A stretch of DNA of 21,113 nucleotides. Origin: Alistipes sp. (GTDB taxonomy: Bacteria; Bacteroidota; Bacteroidia; Bacteroidales; Rikenellaceae). Position 1 is the first letter of the stretch. Each line of letters opens with the position of its first letter. Positions 1 through 7,225 of this stretch are shown in pieces. The position numbers and the translations under genes were made by a program. Below the pieces are notes generated by a model, which worked only from the letters and a program-made list of their open reading frames with translations, made no database searches and was not told the DNA's origin. Location: NCBI GenBank assembly GCA_017532885.1, contig JAFXIS010000026.1, positions 1 through 21,113 of the forward strand, read 5' to 3'.

Positions 1-1071
1 ACCAACGCCCTCGACGAGGCTATCGCTCTGCCTACCGATTTCTCGGCGCGTATTGCTCGTAACACCCAGATTTACATCCAGGAGGAGACCAATGTATGCC
101 GCCAGGTAGACCCATGGGCAGGTTCATACTATGTTGAGGCTCTTACCAACGAGATTGCACACAAGGCGTGGGCACACATCGAGGAGGTTGAGAAGTTGGG
201 CGGTATGGCAAAGGCTATCGAGACAGGTATCCCCAAGATGCGTATCGAGGAGGCTGCAGCTCGTACACAGGCTCGTATCGACTCTGGTGAGCAGAAGATT
301 ATCGGCTTGAACGAGTACCGTTTGGAGAAAGAGGCTCCTATCGACATTTTGGCAGTGGATAACACTGCTGTTCGCGAGAGCCAGGTTAAGCGTTTGCAGG
401 AGTTGCGTGCTAACCGTGACCAGGCAGCCGTTGATAAGGCTTTGGCAGCTATCACCGAGTGCGTAAAGACCGGCGAGGGCAACTTGTTGGAGTTGGCAGT
501 TGAGGCTGCAAAGGTACGCGCAACTTTGGGTGAGATTTCAGATGCTTGCGAGGTTGTTGTAGGTCGCTACAAGGCTGTTATTCGTTCAATTAGCGGAGTA
601 TATTCATCAGGTATGAATCAGGATTCAGAGTTCGAGAAGGCAAAGGCTATGTGCGCCGAGTTTGCCAAGAAGGAGGGCCGTCAGCCCCGTATTATGATTG
701 CAAAGTTGGGCCAGGATGGTCACGACCGTGGTGCTAAGGTTGTTGCTACGGGTTATGCCGATGTTGGCTTCGATGTAGATATGGGTCCCTTGTTCCAGAC
801 TCCCGAGGAGGCTGCAAAGCAGGCCGTTGAGAACGATGTTCACATCGTAGGTGTATCTTCATTGGCTGCAGGTCACCTCACTTTGGTTCCGCAGATTATC
901 GCCGAGTTGAAGAAGCTTGGCCGCGAGGATATCATCGTTGTTGTGGGTGGTGTAATCCCCGCACAGGACTACGACGAGTTGTATCGTGATGGTGCCGCAG
1001 CTATTTTCGGCCCCGGTACTCCTATCGCAAAGGCTTCTATCAAGATGTTGGAGATGTTGATGGAGGAGTAA
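1..1071 (+). CDS. mutB: Methylmalonyl-CoA mutase large subunit, C-terminal half (partial)
   Basis: Adenosylcobalamin-dependent isomerase that interconverts succinyl-CoA and (R)-methylmalonyl-CoA, in the cytoplasm, on the propionate/succinate route of Bacteroidales. The reading frame is open from the first base, so the 5' half lies outside the window; 356 codons and a TAA stop are visible. The first about 200 residues match the end of the catalytic barrel and linker ([25 protein letters not shown]). The cobalamin-binding Rossmann domain follows from about residue 220, with the DxHxxG motif DGHDRG at residues 239-244 (His241 would be the lower cobalt ligand), then VSSLAAGH and VVVGGVIP. Family members are about 710-720 residues, so roughly half is missing only because of the window edge. 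Strong GAG/AAG/TTG codon bias suggests high expression. It is normally the partner of mutA, expected upstream. Identification is firm; the role follows from the family. Confidence 0.97.
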   Translation, partial: TNALDEAIALPTDFSARIARNTQIYIQEETNVCRQVDPWAGSYYVEALTNEIAHKAWAHIEEVEKLGGMAKAIETGIPKMRIEEAAARTQARIDSGEQKIIGLNEYRLEKEAPIDILAVDNTAVRESQVKRLQELRANRDQAAVDKALAAITECVKTGEGNLLELAVEAAKVRATLGEISDACEVVVGRYKAVIRSISGVYSSGMNQDSEFEKAKAMCAEFAKKEGRQPRIMIAKLGQDGHDRGAKVVATGYADVGFDVDMGPLFQTPEEAAKQAVENDVHIVGVSSLAAGHLTLVPQIIAELKKLGREDIIVVVGGVIPAQDYDELYRDGAAAIFGPGTPIAKASIKMLEMLMEE

Positions 1072-1099
1072 TCCCGAATCCCTAACATAGATAAAGAGA

Positions 1100-1129
1100 G
1101 CCGTCAGCTATAATGCTGGCGGCTTTTTT
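1100..1129 (+). terminator. Rho-independent terminator of mutB
   Basis: The 9-base stem GCCGTCAGC (1100-1108) pairs with GCTGGCGGC (1115-1123), with one T-G wobble, around a six-base loop TATAAT. Six T residues follow directly (1124-1129). It starts 28 bases after the mutB stop and closes that transcript. Confidence 0.9.
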
Positions 1130-1164
1130 GCATGGCTCCATGAAGATATTTCACAAAAAATGCG

Positions 1165-1172
1165 TATCTTCG
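1165..1172 (+). promoter_or_regulatory. Possible -7 element for the WG-repeat gene
   Basis: TATCTTCG is one base from the Bacteroidetes -7 consensus TAnnTTTG and lies 28 bases before the ATG at 1200. I see no good TTTG box 19-21 bases further upstream, so this is a weak call. Some promoter is needed because the mutB terminator separates the two genes. Confidence 0.35.
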
Positions 1173-1199
1173 CTTAACGAAAGAAAACAACTTACGACT

Positions 1200-1433
1200 A
1201 TGACACAACAAAACAGCAAATACCCCGCCTACGACTTCGTGGGAGAGTTCTCAGAGGGCTTGGCACGCGTGCGTCGCGGCAATAAATGGGGTTATATCAA
1301 TGAAGAGGGCAAGGAGATTATCCCCTTGATTTACGACTACGCCCACGACTTCCACAACGGCACCACAAGCGTAAAATTCGGCAACGAAAATCCTCGCATA
1401 AACCGCCAAAACAAGATTGTATTCAAAGGGTAG
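1200..1433 (+). CDS. Small WG-repeat protein
   Basis: A 77-residue protein with no signal peptide or membrane segment. Residues about 14-45 form one clear WG (KWG) repeat: F-x-E-G-L-A-R-V, then NKWGYINEEGKEIIP and YDYAHDF. A second, shorter half-repeat follows (F-H-N-G-T-T-S-V), and the tail INRQNKIVFKG resembles the Y-I-N-K-x-G-K-I-V segment of another unit. WG-repeat proteins are usually several hundred residues with many units, so this is either a minimal stand-alone form or what remains of a longer gene. I chose the ATG at 1200 because the earlier start at 1113 would lie inside the mutB terminator. WG repeats are thought to be binding modules of no single function, so none is assigned. 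It converges on the TIR-domain gene to its right. Confidence 0.75.
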   Translation: MTQQNSKYPAYDFVGEFSEGLARVRRGNKWGYINEEGKEIIPLIYDYAHDFHNGTTSVKFGNENPRINRQNKIVFKG

Positions 1434-1458
1434 GCAGGGAGTAAAATTCAAAACTAAC

Positions 1459-1496
1459 TCGTCATCCCACATCACACGCACGATGTGGAATGACGA
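1459..1496. terminator. Stem-loop between convergent genes (possible terminator)
   Basis: Bases 1459-1473 (TCGTCATCCCACATC) pair with 1482-1496 (GATGTGGAATGACGA) over 15 positions with one C-A mismatch (a G-T wobble on the other strand), around an 8-base loop. It sits 25 bases after the WG-gene stop and 69 bases beyond the ancestral stop of the TIR gene. There is no clean T run on either side, only AT-rich DNA, so it may instead be a repeat-type palindrome. Confidence 0.5.
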
Positions 1497-1565
1497 TATT
1501 ATTATATAACTATGAAAAAAATGCGACCACTCACAAGCAGTCGCACTAATATTAAAGCCTAAAGA

Positions 1566-1685
1566 TTAAAATTGCGCCACAGCACGGACATAGTTGCCAA
1601 AGAATTTACTGAGATTGCAGGTATCGCCATCTAACATATCGACAAGCCACGCGCTTTTTTCATCATCCTCATCTTCCGTAGATGA
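1566..1685 (-). pseudogene. Cut-off C-terminal 39 codons of the TIR-DUF1566 gene
   Basis: Reading on past the TGA at 1688-1686 in the same frame gives 39 further codons ending in TAA at 1568-1566. They start S-S-T-E and end FFGNYVRAVAQF. These are the usual closing motifs of the DUF1566/Lcl-type domain: WSSTE, an A-W-x-V-x-M-x-x-G strand, and a terminal Y-V-R-A-V-x-x-F. No indel is needed. The segment is thus the natural end of the neighbouring gene, separated from it only by a stop codon at the position of the conserved Trp. It has no plausible start of its own and is probably untranslated unless the stop is read through. Confidence 0.8.
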
Positions 1686-2717
1686 TCAATACCATGGCAA
1701 TTCCTCTGAATCTTCATCTACCTCCTTATTAAACAACTTTTCACCTCCTTTATCCTCAAGAGTTTTGTTCACAGCATCGTGGACCGAATTATTAAGCAAC
1801 AACAACTTTAATTCATTTATTGCCGGCAGATACCAACTCTCTCCCAACTCAGCGCACCACGCAAATGCGGGGAATTTCTCTTCCCAATTATATTCGCATT
1901 CTATCTCCTCCATATTTTGCTTACCATTCGCCTTACTTGTGGCACCGGTATATTTTTTACAAGGATTATCACGATTAAAGAATGTACCAAAATTCTTATC
2001 CACAGCCCATGGCATTTCTTCTTCCGATTGGTGCATGCTCACAATCTTACCATGTGTCCCTGCTTTATTTACCCAGAATACCACACCCTCTTTCTTGCCG
2101 TCGTTATAGTAATCGCCGACTTTATAGGTTTTGGCAGACGAAGGCGTAGGCGTAGAAACTGAAGCAGCCGTATTTTTTCTCTTTGGAGCAGGTGTAGGTG
2201 CAGAGACTGGCATAGAAACAGACGCAGGCTTGGCCACAGTTTTAAGCGCAGCCTTCGGTTTCTTCGGTGCAGTATCCTTCGGCGCAACATTATTGATTTG
2301 TGGTGCTAACTCCACATCCACAAGGCGCGCAACGACCTCGACCAACTCCACGAAACGAGTCTTAAAATCGGGGTAGGACTCAATCCAATGGCGATTATTG
2401 AGCATCATATAAAATTCATCATACTGCTCCAAAACCGCCGCATCAATCTTATATGGCACGATAGGTTTACGATTCGAGAAAGCGATATTTATCTCGCTCT
2501 CCACCCAGGGCGAAATAGCCGACTGCTCGGAAAAGACCAGCACAACAGCCTTACAACTCTTTATCGCCTGCGCGATTACCGAGGCATATTTCGCACCCAC
2601 GGGGATATCGCGTGGCGCCATCCAACACTTGATATGATTATCCTCCAGCTCATGGCAAATTGCTTGCGCTGTGGTGGAATTTTTGCTCGAATAGCTTATA
2701 AATACATCGTGATTCAT
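1686..2717 (-). CDS. TIR-domain protein with DUF1566/Lcl-type C-terminal domain, ended early by an in-frame stop
   Basis: 343 residues as read to the TGA at 1688-1686. Residues 1-135 are a bacterial TIR domain: HDVFISYSSKN at the start, W-M-A-P-R-D-I-P-V-G (BB-loop region, 32-41), VVLVFSEQSAISPWVESE (58-75) with Glu75 in the place of the catalytic glutamate of TIR NADases, and a C-terminal helix. A Pro/Ala/Lys/Ser-rich linker spans about 138-196. From 198 on is a DUF1566/Lcl-type domain (GVVFWVNKAGTHGKIVS, FPAFAWC, WYLPAINEL) that stops at PWY, just before the expected W-S-S-T-E. There is no signal peptide or TM segment, so it is probably cytoplasmic. The ATG at 2717 is chosen because the TIR fold begins there; an upstream in-frame start at 2819 would overlap the ppiD terminator. 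NAD+ cleavage is a family-based inference. Confidence 0.85.
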   Translation of the reverse strand: MNHDVFISYSSKNSTTAQAICHELEDNHIKCWMAPRDIPVGAKYASVIAQAIKSCKAVVLVFSEQSAISPWVESEINIAFSNRKPIVPYKIDAAVLEQYDEFYMMLNNRHWIESYPDFKTRFVELVEVVARLVDVELAPQINNVAPKDTAPKKPKAALKTVAKPASVSMPVSAPTPAPKRKNTAASVSTPTPSSAKTYKVGDYYNDGKKEGVVFWVNKAGTHGKIVSMHQSEEEMPWAVDKNFGTFFNRDNPCKKYTGATSKANGKQNMEEIECEYNWEEKFPAFAWCAELGESWYLPAINELKLLLLNNSVHDAVNKTLEDKGGEKLFNKEVDEDSEELPWY

Positions 2718-2739
2718 AGCGACTGATTGTTCGTATCCA

Positions 2740-2747
2740 CAAATATA
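2740..2747 (-). promoter_or_regulatory. Putative -7 element for the TIR gene
   Basis: The minus strand reads TATATTTG, a full match to TAnnTTTG, 22 bases before the ATG at 2717. No TTTG box lies at the ideal 19-21 base spacing (the nearest leaves 12), so this rests on the -7 box alone. Confidence 0.5.
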
Positions 2748-2782
2748 CGATTTTTTAGCCAAATTGCTACATATACACAAAC

Positions 2783-2816
2783 AAAAAAGCCCCTCGGGCC
2801 AAAGACCCAAGAGGCT
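2783..2816 (-). terminator. Rho-independent terminator of the ppiD-like gene
   Basis: On the minus strand AGCCTCTTGGG (2816-2806) pairs with CCCGAGGGGCT (2798-2788), 11 pairs with two G-T wobbles and a seven-base loop. It runs into six T residues (2788-2783). It lies 20 bases after the ppiD stop and separates that gene from the TIR gene. Confidence 0.9.
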
Positions 2817-2836
2817 CAATTTCGTGAAGTTATCTA

Positions 2837-4864
2837 TTAGAAATACTTGCCACGCAAGTCCTCAATCTCAACCATGTTCTGCAATGCGCCCATAGCGTAC
2901 TGAATGCTCATGTTCTCGTTTGTGGTCTGCAAGCGAGCCTTCTCCTCCTCGGCAGTGCGGGGAGCCTCAGTCTCGGCAACAACCTCCTCAACTACGAAGA
3001 ATACAGCAGCACCGTTACCCTTAGCCTGGCTCAACACGCCAGCCTCGGTAGTTGCGATAGCACCGGTAGCAGCAGGCTCAAATGTAGTGTCGTTAATTGC
3101 GAAATCAGTATACTTGATATTCTCGAAGTTTGCAACCTCAACGCCCTCAGCACCTGCAATCTCCTCCAAGCTCTTGCCGGCATACTTTGCCTTCAACATA
3201 TCGAACTTCTTGTCGCGGCGCAAAGTCTGTGCAATAGCGAGCTTGCGAGTCTCATCCAAAGGCTGGTACTTGCTGTCATCAATACCTGTAAGCATTGCAA
3301 CAACATAAGCGTCACCCAAGTTGAAAATCTCAGAAATCTCGCCCTCCTTAGCACCATTTGCCCAGCGAACAACCTCGCGAGAGTTCTCCAAGCCTGACAC
3401 CAAGCGGTCACCCTGAGCTACACGAGCGATACGGGGTGTAACAGCAGCTACGGCAGCAGCGTTCTCGAAGTTCTCCAAAGAGCCCTTACCATCTACGGCC
3501 ATAATGCTTGCAGTAGAGTGGATATTGCGACGAGTCTCAGAAGATGCCTCAACGGGGATAGTGATTGTACCAACCAAAGCGTGCTTCTTCTTAGCATCTA
3601 CGCGAGTAACCTTGAAAATCTGGATTGCATCACCCATAGCGACCTTAACAATGCTACCCTTCTTAGCATCTGCCAACTCCTCAACCAAGTCGGTAGAGAG
3701 GGCCGAGAAAGGCATAACGCCAACCTCGCCACCATTCTGAGCCGATGCGGCGTATACTGAATGAGCCTTTGCAGCCTCAGCAAATGAAGCACCACCCTTC
3801 AATGCTGTATAGAGACTATCAGCCAAAGCAGCATCAGTAGCAGGGATAACGATATGACTCAAACCGATTGAGTCGGGCAACATCTTAACATCCAAAGCGC
3901 GTGACATAACCCACTCGTTAGACTTAAGCTCGGGGCCATACATCTTGCCATTCAACATCACAGCCTCAGCCTCATCAGCAATCTGAGCATAGTTGGGAGC
4001 AATCTGACCCATATTCTTGCGAACGAATGCGCGCACATCCTCTGCTACGGCAAACTCCTCGCCCAAGCCCTTAGCCTTAGCCTCGATAGCCTGCATATCC
4101 TCCTGAGTAGGAGCTACATCGAATACTACATAGTTCAAAGAGCGGTTAGGCAACTTTCTATACTGCTCCTTGTGGGCCTCATAGTACTTCTTAACATCGC
4201 CAGCCGACACCTCAACCAAAGAATCGGGAATTGATGTATACTTCACAGCAACAAAGCGACCATTGCGGCTCTCGTTTGCAACCTTAACGCCATGAGCTAC
4301 CTCCAAAGCATTTGCATAAGTACCGGCCTTAATCAAACCTGCATACTTGTTCATCTGACGGTCGAAGATTGCCTGAGAATCCAAGTACTCCCACATAGCG
4401 CGGTACTCGGGATTGGCACCCATCTGGCTCAAGAAAGCCGATACAGCCTCAACATTATATTCGCCGGTCTGAGGGTCTGCAAATGCCTGATAGAACACCT
4501 GTGAAGGGTGCTCACCGCTAAGCATTGCAAGACGCTCTGCCTGTGATACCTCAACGCCCATGCTTGTAAATCCGGGAACAAAGAAGTGCTTTGCAATCAA
4601 CTCCTGCCATGTAGCGTTAGCCAAAGCTGCGGCACGCTCCTCGGTAGACTCATCGCCATTATTTGCACTCTTCACGCCCTCATAGGTCTTCATGTACTCC
4701 ATATAACCGACCTTATTGCCATCAATAACACCTACTGTGGGGTCATTGCTACCCAAAAATCCCATCTCTGGGCCCAAAGAAAGGATAAATGCTAAAAGCG
4801 CCAAGACAATAACAACTGTCAATACTGCGCCAAATTTGGTTCTTAAAGTGTTTAGACTTGCCAT
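2837..4864 (-). CDS. ppiD: PpiD/SurA-like periplasmic peptidyl-prolyl isomerase (membrane-anchored)
   Basis: 675 residues, a usual length for Bacteroidota PpiD-like proteins. A short N-terminal cytoplasmic stretch leads to one membrane helix (about 11-31), leaving the rest in the periplasm. Residues about 40-210 form the SurA_N_3-type chaperone part (V-G-V-I-D-G-N-K-V). A parvulin PPIase-like domain sits at about 332-421 (GLSHIVIP, A-L-K-G-G-A-S-F-A-E-A-A-K, Q-N-G-G-E-V-G-V-M-P, IQIFKVTR). A helical C-terminal part follows (to 675). The family folds outer-membrane proteins as they leave the Sec machinery; whether this parvulin domain is catalytically active cannot be told from sequence alone. 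It closes a run of envelope genes (outer-membrane barrel, TPR, LptC, CNNM) but has its own candidate promoter and a terminator. The gene symbol is by family resemblance. Confidence 0.9.
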   Translation of the reverse strand: MASLNTLRTKFGAVLTVVIVLALLAFILSLGPEMGFLGSNDPTVGVIDGNKVGYMEYMKTYEGVKSANNGDESTEERAAALANATWQELIAKHFFVPGFTSMGVEVSQAERLAMLSGEHPSQVFYQAFADPQTGEYNVEAVSAFLSQMGANPEYRAMWEYLDSQAIFDRQMNKYAGLIKAGTYANALEVAHGVKVANESRNGRFVAVKYTSIPDSLVEVSAGDVKKYYEAHKEQYRKLPNRSLNYVVFDVAPTQEDMQAIEAKAKGLGEEFAVAEDVRAFVRKNMGQIAPNYAQIADEAEAVMLNGKMYGPELKSNEWVMSRALDVKMLPDSIGLSHIVIPATDAALADSLYTALKGGASFAEAAKAHSVYAASAQNGGEVGVMPFSALSTDLVEELADAKKGSIVKVAMGDAIQIFKVTRVDAKKKHALVGTITIPVEASSETRRNIHSTASIMAVDGKGSLENFENAAAVAAVTPRIARVAQGDRLVSGLENSREVVRWANGAKEGEISEIFNLGDAYVVAMLTGIDDSKYQPLDETRKLAIAQTLRRDKKFDMLKAKYAGKSLEEIAGAEGVEVANFENIKYTDFAINDTTFEPAATGAIATTEAGVLSQAKGNGAAVFFVVEEVVAETEAPRTAEEEKARLQTTNENMSIQYAMGALQNMVEIEDLRGKYF

Positions 4865-4907
4865 AATAATTTTATTATTTATTTTATTTGTTTCTATTTT
4901 AAGCCAC

Positions 4908-4915
4908 CAAAGATA
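4908..4915 (-). promoter_or_regulatory. Candidate promoter -7 element of the ppiD-like gene
   Basis: The minus strand reads TATCTTTG, a full match to TAnnTTTG, 43 bases before the ATG at 4864. The expected TTTG box at 19 bases is poorly kept (GCTG), so the -33 part is not claimed. The position gives a leader of about 35 bases, rich in A and T. With a 137-base gap from the upstream CNNM gene, it suggests ppiD is transcribed at least partly on its own. Confidence 0.55.
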
Positions 4916-5001
4916 ATAATTTTATTCTTATTATCAGCATCGTAAGGCATATTTTTCATGTAAAACATCGGATTTTGCCCGATATTGAGTCTTCTACCCT
5001 A

Positions 5002-6276
5002 TTATAGCTTTCTCACTCGCGCCAATTCCACACGCGCACGCGTCGAGCGTAATACCTTAATTTCAAGTTTCTCGGTTACGATTACGGTACCCGCAGAGGG
5101 TATTCCGTCGTAGTTATAAAGTATGTAGCCCGCCAAAGTATCATACTCCTCGCTCTCCTCGATATCGAGGTCAAAATGCTCATTCAGATACTCCACATCC
5201 AAGCGGCACGAAAGGACATACTCGCCCTCGCCTACCTGCTTCTCGACGCTCTCCTGCACATCGTGTTCATCCTCAATCTCACCAAAAATCTGTTCCAGAA
5301 CATCCTCCATCGAGATAATTCCTGCCGTACCGCCAAACTCATCGATAACGACCGCAACACTCGACTTGCGCTTAATAAAATTCTGCAACAGGCTTTGCAA
5401 AGGCAAGGTCTCAGCTACATAATCGACCTTCATCAGTACCTCTTCCACGCTCGCAGGCGATGTAAACAAGCTCTTCGAGTTCACATAACCGATAATTGTG
5501 TCTATACTGTCCCTCCACACGAAGATGCGCGAATATTTCGACTCGACAAATCGCTGCGTAAGCTCCTCTATCGAGATATTCTCCTCCACAGCCTCGACAT
5601 CCACACGCGACACCATGCAATCTCGCACACGCAAATCGGCAAAGTCTAAAGCATTCTGGAAGAGTTTTATCTCCTCCTCGTCCTCCTCCTGCAACTCAAC
5701 ATCTTCGCCATCCACCAAGTTCACCAAATCCTCACGATTGAATGTATAATCTATTGTGGCATTGCTATTTTTTCGTCCGAACAATCGCAAAATAGCATAC
5801 GAAATGAATGTAGTAAACAATGCTATCGGATATAGCACAAGATAGAAGAGGTATAAAACGGGCGAGAAAAGCTGGTAATAGAAATTGGGATTCTTCTTAA
5901 CGATAGACTTCGGCAAAAACTCTCCGCAGAACAGAATTATAACCGTCGAAATAATAGTTTCAAGCAAAACAGAGCCACCTGCTGCCATACCCTCCCAGCC
6001 AACAATATGGGCCAAAAGGCGCAGCAAAAGCGACATATAGAGAGAATATATTACAAGGCAGATATTATTACCCACCAAAATCGTAGTAATATATTGTCCC
6101 GGATGTTTCTCGAAGATATTTGCAATAAAATCAAATACCCCACTCTGCTTACGGTCAATCTCTTCGCGTAGGCGGTTTTTGCTCAAGAAGGCAATCTCCA
6201 TACCCGAAAAGAATGCCGACAAAAGCAGCATCACACATATTAAAATGACCGAATTAATTAAATCGGCAGTCTCCAT
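5002..6276 (-). CDS. CNNM/CBS-domain membrane protein (CorC/HlyC hemolysin family, GldE-like)
   Basis: 424 residues. Residues about 1-170 are a CNNM (DUF21) transmembrane domain with the signature S-A-F-F-S-G-M-E-I-A-F-L-S (20-32), T-T-I-L-V-G-N-N (64-71) and G-E-F-L-P-K-S (118-124). An acidic linker (about 190-205) leads into a CBS pair (about 215-335: SKYSRIFVWRDSIDTIIGYV, then V-I-D-E-F-G-G-T-A-G-I-I-S-M-E-D-V). A CorC/HlyC C-terminal domain follows (about 345-424). Relatives are implicated in Mg2+/divalent-cation transport, and the Bacteroidota branch includes the gliding protein GldE; hemolysin is a historical name. It lies 28 bases after lptC, on the same strand and probably in the same operon. 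Substrate cannot be read from sequence. Confidence 0.92.
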   Translation of the reverse strand: METADLINSVILICVMLLLSAFFSGMEIAFLSKNRLREEIDRKQSGVFDFIANIFEKHPGQYITTILVGNNICLVIYSLYMSLLLRLLAHIVGWEGMAAGGSVLLETIISTVIILFCGEFLPKSIVKKNPNFYYQLFSPVLYLFYLVLYPIALFTTFISYAILRLFGRKNSNATIDYTFNREDLVNLVDGEDVELQEEDEEEIKLFQNALDFADLRVRDCMVSRVDVEAVEENISIEELTQRFVESKYSRIFVWRDSIDTIIGYVNSKSLFTSPASVEEVLMKVDYVAETLPLQSLLQNFIKRKSSVAVVIDEFGGTAGIISMEDVLEQIFGEIEDEHDVQESVEKQVGEGEYVLSCRLDVEYLNEHFDLDIEESEEYDTLAGYILYNYDGIPSAGTVIVTEKLEIKVLRSTRARVELARVRKL

Positions 6277-6304
6277 TATTTGAATTTAATTGGTTGCTTT
6301 ACAT

Positions 6305-7216
6305 CTATTTTCGCTTTAGGCGAGTATCTCCACCTGCGGCTTCATCTATTTCGATACTTTGCACCGCAGTAGCCGCATCACCTCCTTTTACGGGCAACTG
6401 GTTATCTTGCATCTTGACCGCACCAACCGCAGTCTCCGTATCGCCCGGAAGCGGTTTTACGGGCTTCGCGGTTCGTATCGGCCCGGTTGATTTTGCCTGT
6501 GTAGCGGGTTTTGTTTTCGGCGCAGAGGTTGCTTTTACTTTCGGTGCCGGTGTAGGTGTCTCCACCTCCTTTGTCACATCCTCTTCTGCCGGAGATTTTG
6601 ATTTTGCCTCCTCTCCGTCCAACGAATCGCTCTCCGGTTTAGGCTCCGGCTCGGTGAAATAGGTCACACCCTTAATTTTGCGATAGTGCCAATCCTTCAT
6701 CTCCTCATCGCTCTCGAAGCCCTCGCAATCGTAAACCTCGTCACCATCTACCACTCGCGAATCGACATTCGAGTAGATACGATGAGTAGCCTGATTCCAA
6801 AACAGCTGAGAAGTATAAAGGCGACGCCCCTCGCGTTGTATAACAACGACATCTCCCTTCGCCTCCCACAATTTGCGGGTTTCATAAAATATGGCATAAT
6901 TGGCTGTGAGCGTTGCCGACTCTACAGTGGTCGTATCGCCATCATATGTCACAACCTTCACACCCTTGCGGAACTCCTTGTATGGCTCACGCGCCAAAGC
7001 ATATCCCTCCATCAGTGGCGTGGTAAAATGGTACGATTTCTGACCATTTTCCGAAGTCACAATCGAGAGGTTCTCACTATACTCGGTCATGAGATTTTCG
7101 AGGTTTGTAGAGTGCGAAGTAGTGGTTTTCTTCGCCTCGCACGAGAATAGCAAGATAGCACTCCCCAACAAAGGGAGTGCTACCATGAAATATCGTACAA
7201 GTACTTTGTGTATCAT
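6305..7216 (-). CDS. lptC: LPS export ABC transporter periplasmic protein LptC, with long basic C-terminal tail
   Basis: 303 residues from the ATG at 7216; the TTG two codons earlier is less likely. The N-terminus (about 1-26) is a hydrophobic signal ending in L-L-F-S-C, a lipobox-like site with Cys26, so it may be a lipoprotein. Residues about 43-186 match the LptC/OstA beta-jellyroll (Y-S-E-N-L-S-I-V, F-R-K-G-V-K-V, TLTANYAIFYETRKLWEAKGDVVV, LYTSQLFWNQATHRIYS). LptC bridges the inner-membrane LptBFG complex to LptA and passes LPS across the periplasm. Odd feature: residues about 190-303 are low-complexity Pro/Glu, then Pro/Ala/Lys/Thr, ending DTRLKRK. This extension is far beyond the usual roughly 190-200 residues of the family. 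The gene begins 9 bases after the TPR gene stop, so the two are probably co-transcribed. Confidence 0.88.
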   Translation of the reverse strand: MIHKVLVRYFMVALPLLGSAILLFSCEAKKTTTSHSTNLENLMTEYSENLSIVTSENGQKSYHFTTPLMEGYALAREPYKEFRKGVKVVTYDGDTTTVESATLTANYAIFYETRKLWEAKGDVVVIQREGRRLYTSQLFWNQATHRIYSNVDSRVVDGDEVYDCEGFESDEEMKDWHYRKIKGVTYFTEPEPKPESDSLDGEEAKSKSPAEEDVTKEVETPTPAPKVKATSAPKTKPATQAKSTGPIRTAKPVKPLPGDTETAVGAVKMQDNQLPVKGGDAATAVQSIEIDEAAGGDTRLKRK

Positions 7217-7225
7217 TTGCAATTA

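Noticed and set aside
1686..1688. TGA as selenocysteine or as a reassigned Trp codon
   Set aside because: The position is a conserved Trp in a non-seleno family, no SECIS-like hairpin is obvious after it, and the other genes here are not interrupted by TGA, so a plain nonsense change is simpler.
1594..2109. Open frame of 171 codons on the plus strand opposite the TIR gene
   Set aside because: It is antisense to a well-defined domain protein, is low in complexity (Ser runs) and has no family motifs.
2131..2376. Repeated Gly/Ala-rich coding in the TIR linker region as a DNA tandem repeat
   Set aside because: The bases are only loosely repetitive; the pattern follows from a Pro/Ala/Lys/Ser-rich protein linker rather than a true tandem array.
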